Shown here: positions 1 through 10,509 of the stretch, piece by piece | Layout of the letters: each line of letters starts with the position of its first letter | Position numbering within the stretch: the stretch's first letter is position 1 | From: Medakamo hakoo | Taxonomy: Eukaryota; Chlorophyta; Trebouxiophyceae; Coccomyxaceae | Assembly: GCA_026636295.1 (NCBI GenBank) | Contig: CP089455.1 | Location: 496,001-560,000, forward strand | Direction of reading: 5' to 3' | Length of the DNA stretch: 64,000 nucleotides | Made by a program: the position numbers and the translations under genes | The notes under the pieces: model-generated | The model's input: only the letters and a program-made list of their open reading frames with translations | Database searches by the model: none | Told to the model about the DNA's origin: nothing

Positions 1-1
1 C

Positions 2-1474
2 GACGCGTACGGCGCGCTGCACGCCCTGGACAAGCGCGTGGCAGGCCTGGAACCACCTCAAGGCGGCGAGGACGGGCACGGTGGCGGCTTCTTCGGCTCG
101 CCCCTGTCGCCTTCCGGCGGCGGCCCTCCCGCCGCCGTCGCTGGTGCCACGCGCGCGGCCGCGGCCGCCGCCCGCTTCCCGGCACTGGCCGACCTCCGCC
201 GCCGCACGGGCGGCGCCCGGAGCCTGCGCACGGGGGCTGGGACCCTGCCATCCTCTGGCGTGGCGGTGGAGGGCGAGGTCGCGTGCACGGCGGCGCTCGT
301 GGCGCAGGGCGGCGGGCTGTCCCCCCTCCTGGCGGCCGTCCTGGACACGGGAGACTCCGCCGGCCCGGGCCCGGCGACCGGCCCGCCGTCGCCCGGGTCC
401 CCCGCCCTCGCGACGCTGGCCTTGCACGGCGCGGCCCGCGGCGGGCGGGACGCGTGGCTGGCCCTGGCGGACGTGGGGAGTGGCGGCGACGGCGGGCGGG
501 CCACCGCGTTTCCGTTCCCTGCCACCCCTCGCCCCGCCTCCCCCTCCTCCTCCTCCTCCTCCGCCGCGCCGGCCGCCCGCCTGACAAAAGCCTCCTACTC
601 CTGGCAGGTGACTCGCCGGGGGCGGGTGACGCTCACGCCGCTGGGCGGGTGGGGCGGCGACGCCGCGCCCACGCTCCACCCCTCGTCCGGGACCGGACTG
701 AGCGCCGCCGCGCGGCGGGGGTGCGCCGCGCACGCGTCGTGCGCGGGCGGCCCGTCCGTCTCGGCCCGGTATCGGTGGCGGGACGCGGGCGTGACCGCGG
801 CCCGGTTTGGCGGTCGGGGCGGCGGCGACGATGGTTGCACCCTGCTCCAGGTGGACGGCGCGCCCGTGGCCGGGCTGTCCCTGGGCCTGGCGGCGGTCGT
901 GGGCGGCGGCGGGCACGGGGGCGGGCGCCCGCCGCCCGCCCGGGCGGCCTCCGACGCGCTCCCCGCCGCGTCGTCGGACTGGGCGTCCGACGCGACATCC
1001 GTCGGGCCGGGTGGAGAAGGGTCACACCCCCGCCACCCTCACAGCCGCCCGCGCGCCCGGCTGGCCGCCCTGGCGTGCTGCCCGGACGTGTGGCCGGGCG
1101 GGGCCGGGCCGCCCACCTCGCTGTCCGGCTGGGTCTCGGCCGAGCTGGGGGGCGCGGCCTCCCCCTCCCCCGCCGCCGTCGCGGACCGGGCGTGGGGTGC
1201 GACCCTGGCCTGCCCACCCGACAAGAGCGCGCCCGGCGGGCTGGGGTGGGCGATGACGGTCGCGGGCGGCGGGGGCGTCGTCGGGGGCGGGGGGCACGAC
1301 CCCCACGACGACGCCCGCGCCCGTCTGATGGCTGAGGCCGGGCTGACGGTGCCGTTGGGCGCCGGCGCGGCTGGGAGTCCCGCGGGCGCGCTCTTTCCCA
1401 GTGTGATCCTCGTGCGTGGGGCGGGCGGGAGGTCGGCGGCCCTGGTGGGCGTGCGGTCGTCGTGGGGATTTTAG
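2..1474 (+). CDS. Hypothetical protein, 5' end outside the window
   Basis: An open frame runs from the left edge to a TAG at 1474 without an ATG that looks like a start, so the gene begins upstream and about 490 residues are visible. I do not recognise it. The chain is rich in Gly, Ala and Pro, with a Ser run near residue 185. Its second half has several short stretches of alternating polar and hydrophobic residues, for example around SYSWQVTRRGRVTLTPLGGW, and it ends in an aromatic residue (SSWGF). That pattern would suit a beta-rich or beta-barrel protein such as an organelle outer-membrane protein, but this is only a guess. A small intron near 1010 to 1043 cannot be excluded, because the frame there turns His/Arg/Pro-rich. 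The next gene starts about 95 bases downstream on the same strand. Confidence 0.5.
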   Translation, partial: DAYGALHALDKRVAGLEPPQGGEDGHGGGFFGSPLSPSGGGPPAAVAGATRAAAAAARFPALADLRRRTGGARSLRTGAGTLPSSGVAVEGEVACTAALVAQGGGLSPLLAAVLDTGDSAGPGPATGPPSPGSPALATLALHGAARGGRDAWLALADVGSGGDGGRATAFPFPATPRPASPSSSSSSAAPAARLTKASYSWQVTRRGRVTLTPLGGWGGDAAPTLHPSSGTGLSAAARRGCAAHASCAGGPSVSARYRWRDAGVTAARFGGRGGGDDGCTLLQVDGAPVAGLSLGLAAVVGGGGHGGGRPPPARAASDALPAASSDWASDATSVGPGGEGSHPRHPHSRPRARLAALACCPDVWPGGAGPPTSLSGWVSAELGGAASPSPAAVADRAWGATLACPPDKSAPGGLGWAMTVAGGGGVVGGGGHDPHDDARARLMAEAGLTVPLGAGAAGSPAGALFPSVILVRGAGGRSAALVGVRSSWGF

Positions 1475-1487
1475 CGGAGAGAGGGGA

Positions 1488-1525
1488 GGGGGGGGGGGGG
1501 GGGGGCTTCAGTGTCAAAAAAAAAA
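1488..1525. repeat. Poly-G tract followed by poly-A tract
   Basis: Eighteen G residues (1488-1505) are followed after ten bases by ten A residues (1516-1525). The pair lies between the stop of the first gene and the profilin start, so it belongs to a 3' or 5' untranslated region. Homopolymers of this kind recur in most non-coding gaps of the window. Confidence 0.9.
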
Positions 1526-1569
1526 GAGCGCGAACCCGCAGGAGAAGCCGAACGAAAACCACAGCAGCC

Positions 1570-2188
1570 ATGGCCGACGCCCGGACCGCCGCCGCGTCCA
1601 CGGCGCCGGCCGCTCTGCCGGAAGCTTCCCGCATCCTGATCTGGGAGGACGGCGGGCGGGTGCTGTTTTCCAGCTTTGACGTGCGTGTGCGGCAGCGCAT
1701 CGGTCCGCGCGCCGCGTTTCGCATGCCTCGTTCCGGCGGCCCGCGCAGCCGCCTCTCCCGCCTATCTCCTTGTGCCGTGAGGGCTTGGCACGCCTCTACG
1801 CCCGTGTGCATGGCTGGAGGTGAAGAAAACGCCGCCTCTCACCCCCCCCAAAACACACGAACACAACACAATAAACTCTCTCCAGGCGTCGACGACCGAC
1901 CTGCCCGCGCTCGCGGCGTCGCTGTCCGACCGGGAAGCCGCCGTCCGGGCCGGGCTCAACTTGGACGGCGCCCGCTTCGAGGTCCACCGCCACTACCCAC
2001 CGCTGGTGTACGGGCGTGCCATGGGCGCCAACCTGGCGCCCGAAGCGGCCGAGGGCGTGGCGCTGTGCGCGGGCGGGGGGGCCCCACCCGTGTACGGGGT
2101 CATCACCTACCCCCTGCCCCACGTGTCTGCGAAGATGGTGCCGAAGCTGGCGGCGTTCATGCAGGGCGTGAGCGCTGCGCGGAGGTGA
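1570..2188 (+). CDS. Profilin
   Basis: Predicted exons 1570-1680 and 1886-2188 give 137 residues, the normal profilin size. Profilin binds actin monomers and poly-proline ligands and controls actin filament growth in the cytosol. The order of recognisable segments fits the family: RILIWEDGGRVLFSSFD matches the early beta strands (family form: AAIFGQDGSVWAQSSSF), GLNLDGARFEVH matches the GLFLGGTKYMVI strand, and GVITYPLPHVSAKMVPKLAAFM matches the strand plus C-terminal helix. The donor GTGCGTGTGC at 1681 and the acceptor ending at 1885 join in phase 0. The divergence from plant and animal profilins is large, and the residue before the stop is followed by a possible donor (GTGAGC), so a short extra 3' exon is possible. 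The dynein light chain gene follows on the same strand. Confidence 0.75.
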
Positions 2189-2384
2189 GGAGCTCCCTGT
2201 GCGTGCGCCGGCGCGCAAAAAAGAGGGACGGGGGGGGGGGGGGTGCCTGTTGTTAACGTAAGATGGAATGAAAGCCGCGAGTCCGAGCAAAAGGGGCGGT
2301 GGGTGCGCCCGCCCGCCTTCCCCCCATCCCACCCAGACACAAAAAACGCCCTCCCCCCGGGCAGGCAACGCACCGAAGCCCTCC

Positions 2385-3016
2385 ATGGCCGCCCCGCCCC
2401 CGCCCCCACCCTCTGCTGTCGCGGACGTCCTCTCCGGCCTGTGTTTCGCCGCGCCCGCCTACCGGGGCGCCGTCGTCGCGACGGGCGAAGGCGTGGTGGT
2501 CAGGTGAGGTGTGGAAGGGATGGACGGACAAAAGGGGGCGTCGTTCGCGGCGTGCGCCTCTCTCCTCACACCGCCGCACACACGCCTCCCAGGTCCACGC
2601 TGGTCGACCCGGCCGCCGCGCAAGCGTACGCCGCGACCGCCACCCGGCTGGCGGCGCGGGCCCGGGCGGGGATGCGGGGCTTGGCCCGGTCGCCGGCGCT
2701 GGTCGCCGCGTGCGCGGCGGCGGACGCGGCCGCCGCAGCCGGAGGCGGGGCGGCGCCGGCTGGCGGCGGCGGTCCGCCCGATAGCGCGGACGCGTCTGCG
2801 CACGCGTCTGCGCCGCCGCCGCCGTCCCTGCTGCGCGTGCGCGCGCGCAGTGGGGCCGAGGTCAGCCTCGCGCCGGTGTGGGAGGGCGGCTGCTCGAAGC
2901 TGGCGCAGTGCGTGGTGCTCGTGCAGGCGCCTGTTGTGGTGGCTGGAGGAGGTGGGGAGAAGGCGGGCGTCGCGCCGGCGGCGGTGGCCGCGACGACGGC
3001 CGGGCTGGAGGCGTGA
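2385..3016 (+). CDS. Roadblock/LC7-type dynein light chain
   Basis: Predicted exons 2385-2503 and 2593-3016 encode about 180 residues. Roadblock/LC7 proteins are homodimeric subunits of cytoplasmic and axonemal dynein. The run AVVATGEGVVVR|STLVDP...YAATATRLAARARAGMRG follows the family pattern ([24 protein letters not shown]...LILKARS), with the intron inside the motif, and LLRVRARSGAEVSLAP matches LLRLRTRKHEIIVAP. The family is usually about 100 residues. Here an Ala/Gly/Pro/Ser insertion of about 65 residues separates the two halves (roughly residues 73 to 120) and there is a low-complexity C-terminal extension. A Rag/MglB-like roadblock protein is the alternative. Its presence suggests the alga keeps dynein, and so perhaps flagella. 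Confidence 0.72.
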
Positions 3017-3103
3017 CACACACACACGCAAAAGGTTCGCTGGCATCGGGTGCGTTTTTTTTTTCCGACACACACACACACACCCGGCGCCCGCCCCGCT
3101 CCA

Positions 3104-3123
3104 CCTTCACGCTTGCGTGAAGG
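3104..3123. terminator. Palindrome between convergent genes
   Basis: Nine bases (CCTTCACGC) pair with GCGTGAAGG across a 2-base centre; in RNA the loop would open to four or more bases. The flanks CCA and TGG could extend the stem imperfectly. It lies about 90 bases after the LC7 stop, in a tail-to-tail gap. A 3'-end or termination role is inferred from position only. Confidence 0.4.
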
Positions 3124-3477
3124 GGGTGGCGCGACCAGTGCGCAGTCTCAAACGCACAGGTCGCTCGGCGGGCGGCGCCGCAGAGTGAAGAGAGTGCGAA
3201 GGAGGAGGTGCGGCGAGCTCCAGCCCGGGCGTCTCCAACCCGGCCGCGCCCGCTCGCTCCCCCCCAGACGCACTCTCTCCCCCGCACGGGACGCGCACCT
3301 CGAACAGGTCTCCCGGAGGGTGGCGAGCCAGCCACCTACACAGCGGGCGGGCCCCCCGCCCTCCCCGCTGCGTCCCACACGTGCCGTGGTCCGGTTGAAG
3401 TTACGTTGGTTCACACAGACCTCACAACAACCCTCTCCCCTAACAACCCTCTCAATCCAGGCAGGGAGACGCACGGA

Positions 3478-3511
<34 letters not shown>

Positions 3512-3532
3512 ACGTGTGTGTGTGTGTGTGTG
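3478..3532. repeat. (CGTG)n and (TG)n microsatellite
   Basis: A tract of CGTG units runs directly into about ten TG units, in the 3' region of the DJ-1 gene (as CA/CACG on its strand). Confidence 0.9.
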
Positions 3533-3602
3533 TAAAAGAGGATTCCAACAGGGGACACCTAGACCCCCTCCTCCTCCTCCCCCACCTCGCCCGTCCAGCC
3601 CC

Positions 3603-4471
3603 TCACACCTCCAGCGGCGGCGGCACGCCGTCCGGCAGCACCATCGGCCCCGCCACCTCCGCTGCTTTGCCCTCACCAAACAGGGCCGCCACGATTGCCA
3701 GGCTGAACTCGAACGCCGTCCCGGGCCCGCGGGACGTGATGAGGGTGCCATCCACCACCACCCGCGCCTCAGACGCTTTGGCATTGCCCGCGGGCCCGCC
3801 CGGAGCGGCGGTGGCGAGCATGTCGCTGAACGCCGGGTGCGCCGTCGCGGCCCGCCCCGCCAACCACCCGCGCGGCGCCCAGGCGACCGCGGGCGTCGCG
3901 CAGATGGCCGCCCACACCGCACCCCGGCGCTGGGCGGATTCAACGGCGTCCGCCAGCGGGACGCAGTCGCGCAGCCGCTCCGCGCCGGGCATGCCGCCGG
4001 GCAGCACGACGGCGTCCCAGGCGTCGAGCGCGTCCGCGACCGCCTTGTCGTCGATGGTCGCGTCCGCGACGATGCGCACGCCACGGGAGCAGACGACTTC
4101 TTTGCGGCCTGGCTCGATGGAGGCGAGCGTGACGGCGGCACCCGCCCGGCGCAGGACGTCGGCGATGATGACGGCCTGTTTTTTTTTTTTTTTGGTTGGT
4201 GGTGGAGAGGGTTGGTCGGGGGGGGAGGGGGGGCGCAAAAGGGCGCCGCGCCTGTGTGCGTCTTGTGTCTCCGGTCCCTGCACCGCCTCACCTCCATTTC
4301 TTCACTCCCGTCAGCAATGGGGACCAACACCCGTTTAGGCCGGTCGTCGGACGCCATGCCCGCGAAGGCGGCGAGGGCAGAGGGAGGGCGGTGAGCGCGA
4401 GCGCGTGCAGACGCAGAAACGGTGCGGTTCAGCGCCCGCGGGGACGCCAGGGCGCGGGCGGCCAGGAGCAT
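3603..4471 (-). CDS. DJ-1/PARK7 family protein, probably organellar
   Basis: Predicted exons on the minus strand are 4292-4471 and 3603-4175, giving 250 residues. DJ-1 proteins are small redox-sensing or glyoxalase/deglycase-like enzymes of the DJ-1/PfpI superfamily. KRVLVPIADGSEEME joins in phase 0 to AVIIADVLRRAG, reproducing the canonical EEMETVIPVDVLRRAG region, with the conserved Glu (E60) as the last codon of exon 1. The nucleophile elbow is AAICATPA with the active-site Cys near residue 152, and TSRGPGTAFEFSLAIV is the typical C-terminal signature. The first 40 or so residues are Ala/Arg/Ser-rich with few acids, like a plastid or mitochondrial transit peptide. The gene is head-to-head with the glycosyltransferase, start codons 136 bases apart. 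Confidence 0.92.
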
Positions 4472-4607
4472 TGAGTGCGTGAGGGCGCGTGTGGGTGCCT
4501 GCGCGGGCCCTCACACGAGGCAGGCTGCTTGTGAAGTGGGAGGCGTGCAATGAGAGGAGTGTGGAGCCTGTGCGCGCTCTCCCACCAGACTGCGTTTTTT
4601 TTTTCCA

Positions 4608-5722
4608 ATGCCTTGGCGACGCACGCACATCGACGCCGACGCGCCCCCCCGCTTGTTCGTCATCGTCCCCACCCTCAACGAGGAGGCTTCCGTAGGCCGT
4701 GCGATTGCCAGGTGTGTGTGGATGAGAGGGTTGGGGTGTTTTCGCAGGCGGCGGCGCCCCCCTTGTCTCTCCAGTCCCACCCCGCCCATCCCATCCACCT
4801 CCACCCATCTCCACCACCACCTCCCCAGCGCCCTGTCCACCACGCCCGGCGCCTTCGCCGCCCGCCCTCACATCACCGTCGTCGACGGCGGGTCGGCGGA
4901 CGCAACACGAGCCGTCGCGTCCCGTGCCGGAGCGTCCGCCGTCCTCGAAACGCGCCCGCCCGGCCGAGGCGCCCAGCTGGCCGCGGGCTGGGCCCGCGTC
5001 CGCCGGAAGGCCAGCGACGCGGACGTCGTCCTCTTCTTGCACGCGGACACAGTCCTGCCAGAGAGGTGAGGCAGGGGTGGGAGGCAGGCGCGGCGCCCCC
5101 GCGTACGCTGTCTTCCACACCCCACTCTCTCTTTCCCCGTCGTGTCCCCTCACGCTTTTTTTTTTTTTTTTTTGGCGCCCCGTCCCCTCTCCATTCCAGG
5201 TACGACGCCCGCATCCTGGCCGCCCTCTCCTCCCGCCGCCCACGCCGCGCCTGGGGCTGCTTCTCCACCATCGACGTCTGCGGGGGAGGCGGCGGTCCTG
5301 GAGGGGACGCCCTCCACCCCGCCGCCGCGTCCGCCATTGCGGGCTGCGTGGCCGCCCGCACGGCCGTCCTGGGCCTGCCCTACGGCGACCAAGCCATTTT
5401 TGTGCGGGCGGCGACCCTGGACGCGGCGGGCGGCGTGGACGCCTCCTTACCGCTCATGGAGGACGTGGACTTGGTGGGCCGCCTGACCAAGGCGGCGGGC
5501 CGGCCCGGCCTGGCGGCCGGCGCGGTGGTGGCCTCGCCGCGGCGGTGGGCGCGCGGCGGCGTAGTTGCGGTGACGCTGCGAAACTTGTGCACGCTCGCCC
5601 GGTGGAAGGCGGGCGTGCCGGCGGGCGTTTTAGCGGCAGAGTATTACAGCAGGCGGGCCTGTGGTGGGGCGGGGCCGGCGGCGGCCGCGCAGAGGAGGCG
5701 AGGCGGCGGGTTGCTGTGGTGA
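4608..5722 (+). CDS. Family 2 glycosyltransferase (TIGR04283-like)
   Basis: Predicted exons are 4608-4711, 4829-5065 and 5200-5722, giving 287 residues. The first intron is 117 bases with no in-frame stop, so the unspliced frame also reads through. The fold is GT-A: FVIVPTLNEEASVG is the nucleotide-sugar strand, HITVVDGGSADAT follows, and LFLHADTVLP contains the metal-binding acidic residue. The third exon holds GDQAIFVRAATL, LPLMEDVDLVGRL and SPRRWARGGVV, the pattern of the bacterial and plastid subfamily often found beside selenium or radical-SAM genes (TIGR04283). The acceptor sugar is unknown. It shares a short divergent promoter region with DJ-1. The helicase gene starts 113 bases after its stop. 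Confidence 0.88.
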
Positions 5723-5835
5723 AGGGATGGATGGATGGACGGGAAAAAAAACACGAGCCGCTCCCCCCCCCCCCCCCACACAGCGGCACTTTTTTCGCTC
5801 TCGCGCCTTCAGGCGGCGCGGTCTTCCGCCGCGTC

Positions 5836-7622
5836 ATGGTGACCGCGGCTGACCAGCCCTCGCCAGCAGATGTCCAGGACCGGCAAGCCAGCGGCGACGG
5901 CGCGACGACGGCGGCACCAGCCGCGGCGGCGGCCAATGCCAAGTCACAAAAACCTCGCCCGCCGCCGGCCTTGCCCTGGATGCGCGTCCCCGTCCCCATC
6001 GGCGGGGGAGACATCCCCTTGGACACTGTGCGCGGGCTTGACGGGCGGGTGGAAGGCTGGCTGAGGAAGGGTGCGTCCCGACGACCAATTTCTTTTTTTC
6101 GCGCCGCGGCCGCGCTCTCATCCTAGCCACTCCACTCCACCTCTCACGTCTGCCGTCCCCCCACCCACACCAACACATGGCAGCCGGCTTCACGTCCCTC
6201 TTCCCCGTCCAGGCCGCCACCTGGGCCGCGAGCGCGGGCGGCCGCGGCGGGTCGCACGACTTGGCGGTCTGCGCGCCGACGGGCTCCGGGAAAACGCTGG
6301 CGTACTGCCTCCCACTCATCCACGCCCTGCTCGCCGAGGCGGCCGGCGGCCGCCGCCCTCGCCCGCCGCGCCTGGGTGGCCTGGTCGTCGTGCCTACAAG
6401 GGATTTAGCAGGCCAAGTGGCGGGCGTGCTGGAAGGCTTGTGCGCGGCGGTGGCGGACCCTCCGCTGAAGGTCGCGCTCGTCACAGGCGCCCTGCCCGCG
6501 GCCGCGGAAGCCGCCGCCCTGGCCGGCCCCGCCGCGGCCTGCCCGCGCCCGGGCGGCCTGGACTATGTGTGGGGGAGTGAAGGACGAGCGTCCACGCGTC
6601 CGGCCGACGCGGCCGTCGCGACGCCGGGCCGCCTGGCCGCGCACCTGGCCGCGTTCGGCCCGGAGACGGCGCGGCGCGCGCTGGCAGGGTTGAGGTTTTT
6701 GGTCGTTGACGAGGCGGACCGCCTGCTCCGCCAGGATTTCTCTGGGTGGGCGAGCGCGCTGAGCGTGGCCCTGCCTCCACCTGGTGGGAGGCCGGACGGC
6801 GACGACGGAGGAGGGGCCCGGACGGTGCGGGTGGCCGCGTCCGCCACGCTGACGCGCGACCCGGCCAGGTTGGCCGCCCTGGGCCTGTGGCGCCCGCGCT
6901 ACCTGGCGCTGGCGCCCTCCCCACCCACCGCTGGCGACGACGCCGCCCGGTACTCCCTGCCGCCTGGCTTGGTCGACTGGCGGGTGGACGTGCCGGGCGG
7001 GGCGGCGGCGGACAAGCCCGCCACGCTCGTCGCGCTGGTGCGGCAGGTCGGCGCTGGCGCCGGGTCGCCCGGCGCAGCCGGCCGCGCCCTGCGCCGGCCG
7101 GGTGGGGCGCTGGGTCCCACCCTGATCTTTGCGGGATCAGTGGCCACCGCGACGGCCGTGGCCGGCTTCCTGAACGCGCTGCGCCCCCCCCTGTCCGGCG
7201 GCGGCGGCGGGCGGGTGGCACTCCTGGTGCGGGGCGTGCCGCCGGCCGAGCGGGCGGCCGCCCTCTCCGACTTCGCGTCCGGCCGCTTGGCCGCCCTCGT
7301 CGCGTCCGACGGCGCGGCCCGTGGGCTTGACCTGAGGTGTGCCGACGGGTCGGCCACCGTCGTCGTGAGCTACGACCCGCCCGCGCACGCGAAGGCGCTC
7401 GTGCACCGGGCGGGCCGCGCCGCGCGCGCGGGCGCGCCCGGTGCGGCGTTCACCCTGCTCACCTCGCGGGACGCGGCGCCGTACAAGGCGTTGCGTCGCA
7501 AGGTGGGGAAGCCGGCGGACCGGGTGTGGGCGCTCGTGCCACGGGGCGTGGGGTGGGAGGCGGCCAAGGCGGAGGCGGACGCAGCGTTGCGGGCGTGTGG
7601 GGTGGTGGAGGGCGCAGGGTGA
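5836..7622 (+). CDS. DEAD-box RNA helicase, DDX51/Dbp6 type
   Basis: Predicted exons 5836-6070 and 6184-7622 give 557 residues. DDX51/Dbp6 acts in the nucleolus in maturation of the large ribosomal subunit. The spliced sequence around residues 66 to 92 ends in GFTSLFPVQAATW, typical of this subfamily rather than a standard Q motif. Helicase motifs appear in order: APTGSGKT (about 109-116), PTRDLAGQV, TPGR, DEAD (about 254-257), SAT (about 297), SDGAARGLDL and HRAGRAARAG (about 486). Motif VI has Ala where most families have Gly (HRxGRxGR). RRP9 and LSM4 in the same window are also RNA-processing factors, though not adjacent. The assignment to DDX51 rests on the LFPVQ motif and general layout. 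Confidence 0.88.
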
Positions 7623-7723
7623 AAAAAGCAAGGACCAGCCAGAGAGCGAGCGAGCAGCTGGGCACCACTCGCGCAACCTCTCATCTATCCCCCCCGCGCG
7701 CTACGCAACTCGTTTTTTCCGCC

Positions 7724-9922
7724 ATGGACCTCCCCACCGAAGTCCCGACCGGCATGGAACTGGACGGCAAGCGGGCCACTGTGCTGTCGCCCAACATCCA
7801 AGCCGTCGCGTCGGCCGACGGCCGCGCCTCGACGCACAGCGAGGTCCGTGGCGGAGTTTTGGCCCGAAAACACGTGCCGATGGAAAAAAACGCGGGCCAG
7901 TTTCTCCGCGCCGCGGCGCCGGCCCAACCCCCTGCGCTCGCACCGTTCCACGCCCACCAGGGCCTTCTACACAGCCTCTAGTCCTGGACTAGGCGGCCAG
8001 CTGAGGGGGTCGAGGTCGCCGTCCCCGGCCCTCGCATCGACCCCCTCCGGCTCGCGTCGCTAACCGAACTCGTCCCCTCTCTCCATGCCCGCTCCCTCCT
8101 CCCTAACCGCCGCCCGTCCCACGCCAAAACCCCACCCATCCAACAGGGTTCCGACGTCTGCTGGATCTGCCTGGACGGCGCTCGCTTGGACGCGCCTCTG
8201 AAACGCGCGTGCGCGTGCCCGCGCCTGTCGCACGAGGCCTGCCGCGCGCGGTGGCAACTGCAGAGCGCGGGGAGCCGGTGAGTGTTTGTTTTTGAGGGGA
8301 GAGGCGCCCGCTCCGAGACGGCATTCTCGATCTCGATGGCTAGGGCGGATGTCCGGGCCAGCATTGGAAGCGGTGGACACGGGAATTGAGCGGCCCCGCC
8401 CCTTCCGCGCCGTCCCGCACCAATGGCGCTGACGTGCTAGGCTGGCGAGACCGATGGCCCTCTCTTTTTTCCGGGACGCCTCGTCGGGGCGCCTGCATGT
8501 CGCCACCTCCCGCTCCCTTGCCTCGACTGCATAGGCTGGATGTCGCACTGTGCTGGCCGCGCATGGCCGGGACCAATGCACTGCGCCTTGCCCGTCAAAA
8601 CGGCGACGGATGCCCTCCCTAGCCGACGGCACGCGAGGGCTTCGTGCCTTGTTCCCTTACGTTGTCTTCTCACCACTCCTTTCCGCCCCTTCCCAATCAC
8701 AGCAAGGAGACGCACTGCGAGTTCTGCGATCGTCAGGTGCGTTGTGTTGGGTGTGGGAGAGGGAAGGACCGGGCCACGCGTGCGCAAAAAGAGGGCTGCA
8801 GCCGTCCCCGGAGAGCGCATGAGTTTTTTTTTCCGGGCGGCCGAGGCGCGCCTTGTGGTGCTCTCGGACGGCTGGGGCTGTCTGTCCAGGCGCGCTGCCG
8901 CCTCGGGCGGGCGGCGTGCCGCCACGCCCTCTGTGCCGCCGTCCACCGCCCGCCACCAAATCTCTGGTGCCCGCTGCACGCTTCGGGAAAGGCAAAACTC
9001 CCGCCCGTATCCATCTTGGCCCCCCTGTTGCGGCCGCCGCAAAAAACGCCGTCCCTCCCGCGTGCGCGCGCCGCCCGCCTCCCCCCGCTCATCCCCCCCT
9101 CCCCTTCCCTTCCCTGCCCTCGACACAGCTCCCCGACTGGAAGGGCACGCTCACCCCGCACTGCGGCGCCGCCGCGCCCGCCGTCATGAACGTCAACTTC
9201 GACGGCCGCACCTACTCGTTCGAGGTCAAGCCGGGCATTGAAGGCTACCGCCAGGTGAGTGAGAGTGGGGGTGAGTGAGTGTGGGCGTTGGCACAGAACG
9301 CGTGCGGGGCGCGCGCCGTTTTCGAGGCCCGCCCCGTTTTTTTTTCTCATCATGCGCGCGACGCACGCCCTCCCTCTCACACCCCCACCCCCCGCCCATC
9401 CCAATCCCAACACAGTTCACGGAAGCCATCCGCCGCGCGTTCTCCCTGCCCGAAGACTCGGAGCTGAACATCACGTTCACGTGCGACGAGCCGGCGACGG
9501 GCCCGGCCATCCCCTCGGCCGGCCCCGGCTCCCTGCTCACGCTCCAGGGCGCGGGCGCGTACGACGCCGCCGTCCACTGCGCGTCCGTCTCGGCGGCCCG
9601 GCGCTTGCAGGCGGCGGGCGGCGGCGGCGCCCCCATCGCGCCGTCTTCCCCGCTGCCGGCGTCCCCGCCCCTGGGCGCGGCCGCCCCCGGCGCCAGCGGC
9701 CGTGGCCCGGCCATCCCGCCGGCCTCGCCCGCCGCGCCCGTCCCCGCCTGGGGCCGCGTGGGTGGCGGCGTCCCCAGCCCGGGCCGCGGCGGTCCCGCCG
9801 GCGCGCCGGGCGGCTCGTCGCGCGACTCGGCCGGCGGGGAGCCCGCCGACGGCGCCGGCGCCGGCCGCCCGGGGCGGGGCCTGCTGGGCCGTAAGCTGCG
9901 CGACCTGCTGTTCAAGTCGTAA
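7724..9922 (+). CDS. RING-CH zinc finger protein with PB1-like domain, copy 1
   Basis: Predicted exons are 7724-7843, 8147-8277, 8703-8736, 9129-9254 and 9416-9922, giving 305 residues. Exons 2 and 3 build a RING-CH-like zinc finger, CWIC...CACPRLSHEAC...RWQLQSAGSR then CEFC, the kind used by membrane-associated E3 ubiquitin ligases, though no transmembrane helix is visible here. LPDWKGTLTP follows the last Cys pair. Exons 4 and 5 encode a PB1-like module: VNFDGRTYSFEVKPG, then FTEAIRRAFSLPEDSELNITF, then LLTLQGAGAYDAAVHC. The tail is Ala/Pro/Gly-rich and ends GLLGRKLRDLLFKS. A paralogue follows directly downstream. Function is not known; a PB1-dependent scaffold or E3 ligase is the obvious guess. 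Confidence 0.78.
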
Positions 9923-10509
9923 AGAGGGGGGCCTGGGCTTGGGTTGAGAGGGTGGGGGACGGGGCCGGTCCGGTCCGTCGTGCCCACCTTTTTTCCCACC
10001 CTCCTTTTTTGCACTACACCTCTGTTTTTTTTTGTTCCTTTTGATTTTCTTTCTTTTTTCTGAACGGGGAGAGTCTTTTTTTTGCGAAGTGCTAGAGTTG
10101 GGGAGGAGCCGAGAGAGAGAGAGAGAGCAAACTGGATGACCCGATGTGAGGAGGGGGAGGGTGGCGTGCGTGCCGCGTGCTTGCGGGAGACAAAAAACGG
10201 GAGGGCCGGGGGTGGGAGCCACCCGCTCCTCTCTCGCGCCCCCTTTTTTTTCTCTCCCTCTTCACCCCGCGGCGCCTTTCCCCTCTCACTTTTTTTGGGT
10301 GTCGGAAAGGGGGGAGAGGAGAGGACGCAGGGCAAGGCCCGTCTTTGCGCGCTGCGCGGCGGGCGGTTTGCCTTTATTCTTTGATGATGTTGCATGGACG
10401 GAAAGAGTGTTGTTCCTTCTTCACACACACATCTCACCTTTTGCTCGACGGCCCGCGAGACCTCTCGCCAGACCGCCGCGCAACTCGAGTTCCTCGCCCC
10501 GACACAACA
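9923..10509. other. Intergenic region between the tandem RING-CH genes, 587 bases
   Basis: It is T-rich with short GA and poly-T runs (for example 10025-10032 and 10115-10128) and holds the 3' region of copy 1 and the promoter of copy 2. I see no gene and no clear TATA box. Confidence 0.6.

Larger units (their letters stand above)
3017..3602. other. Tail-to-tail intergenic region, 586 bases
   Basis: This lies between the stops of the LC7 gene (plus) and the DJ-1 gene (minus). It holds a CA repeat (about 3018-3028 and 3069-3083), a T run, a perfect palindrome at 3104-3123 and a (CGTG)n/(TG)n microsatellite at 3478-3532. I see no credible coding exon in either strand. Confidence 0.7.

Noticed and set aside
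8279-9128. tRNA or snoRNA inside the large introns of RING-CH copy 1
   Set aside because: I found no B-box-like sequence, cloverleaf or clear C/D or H/ACA boxes by eye.
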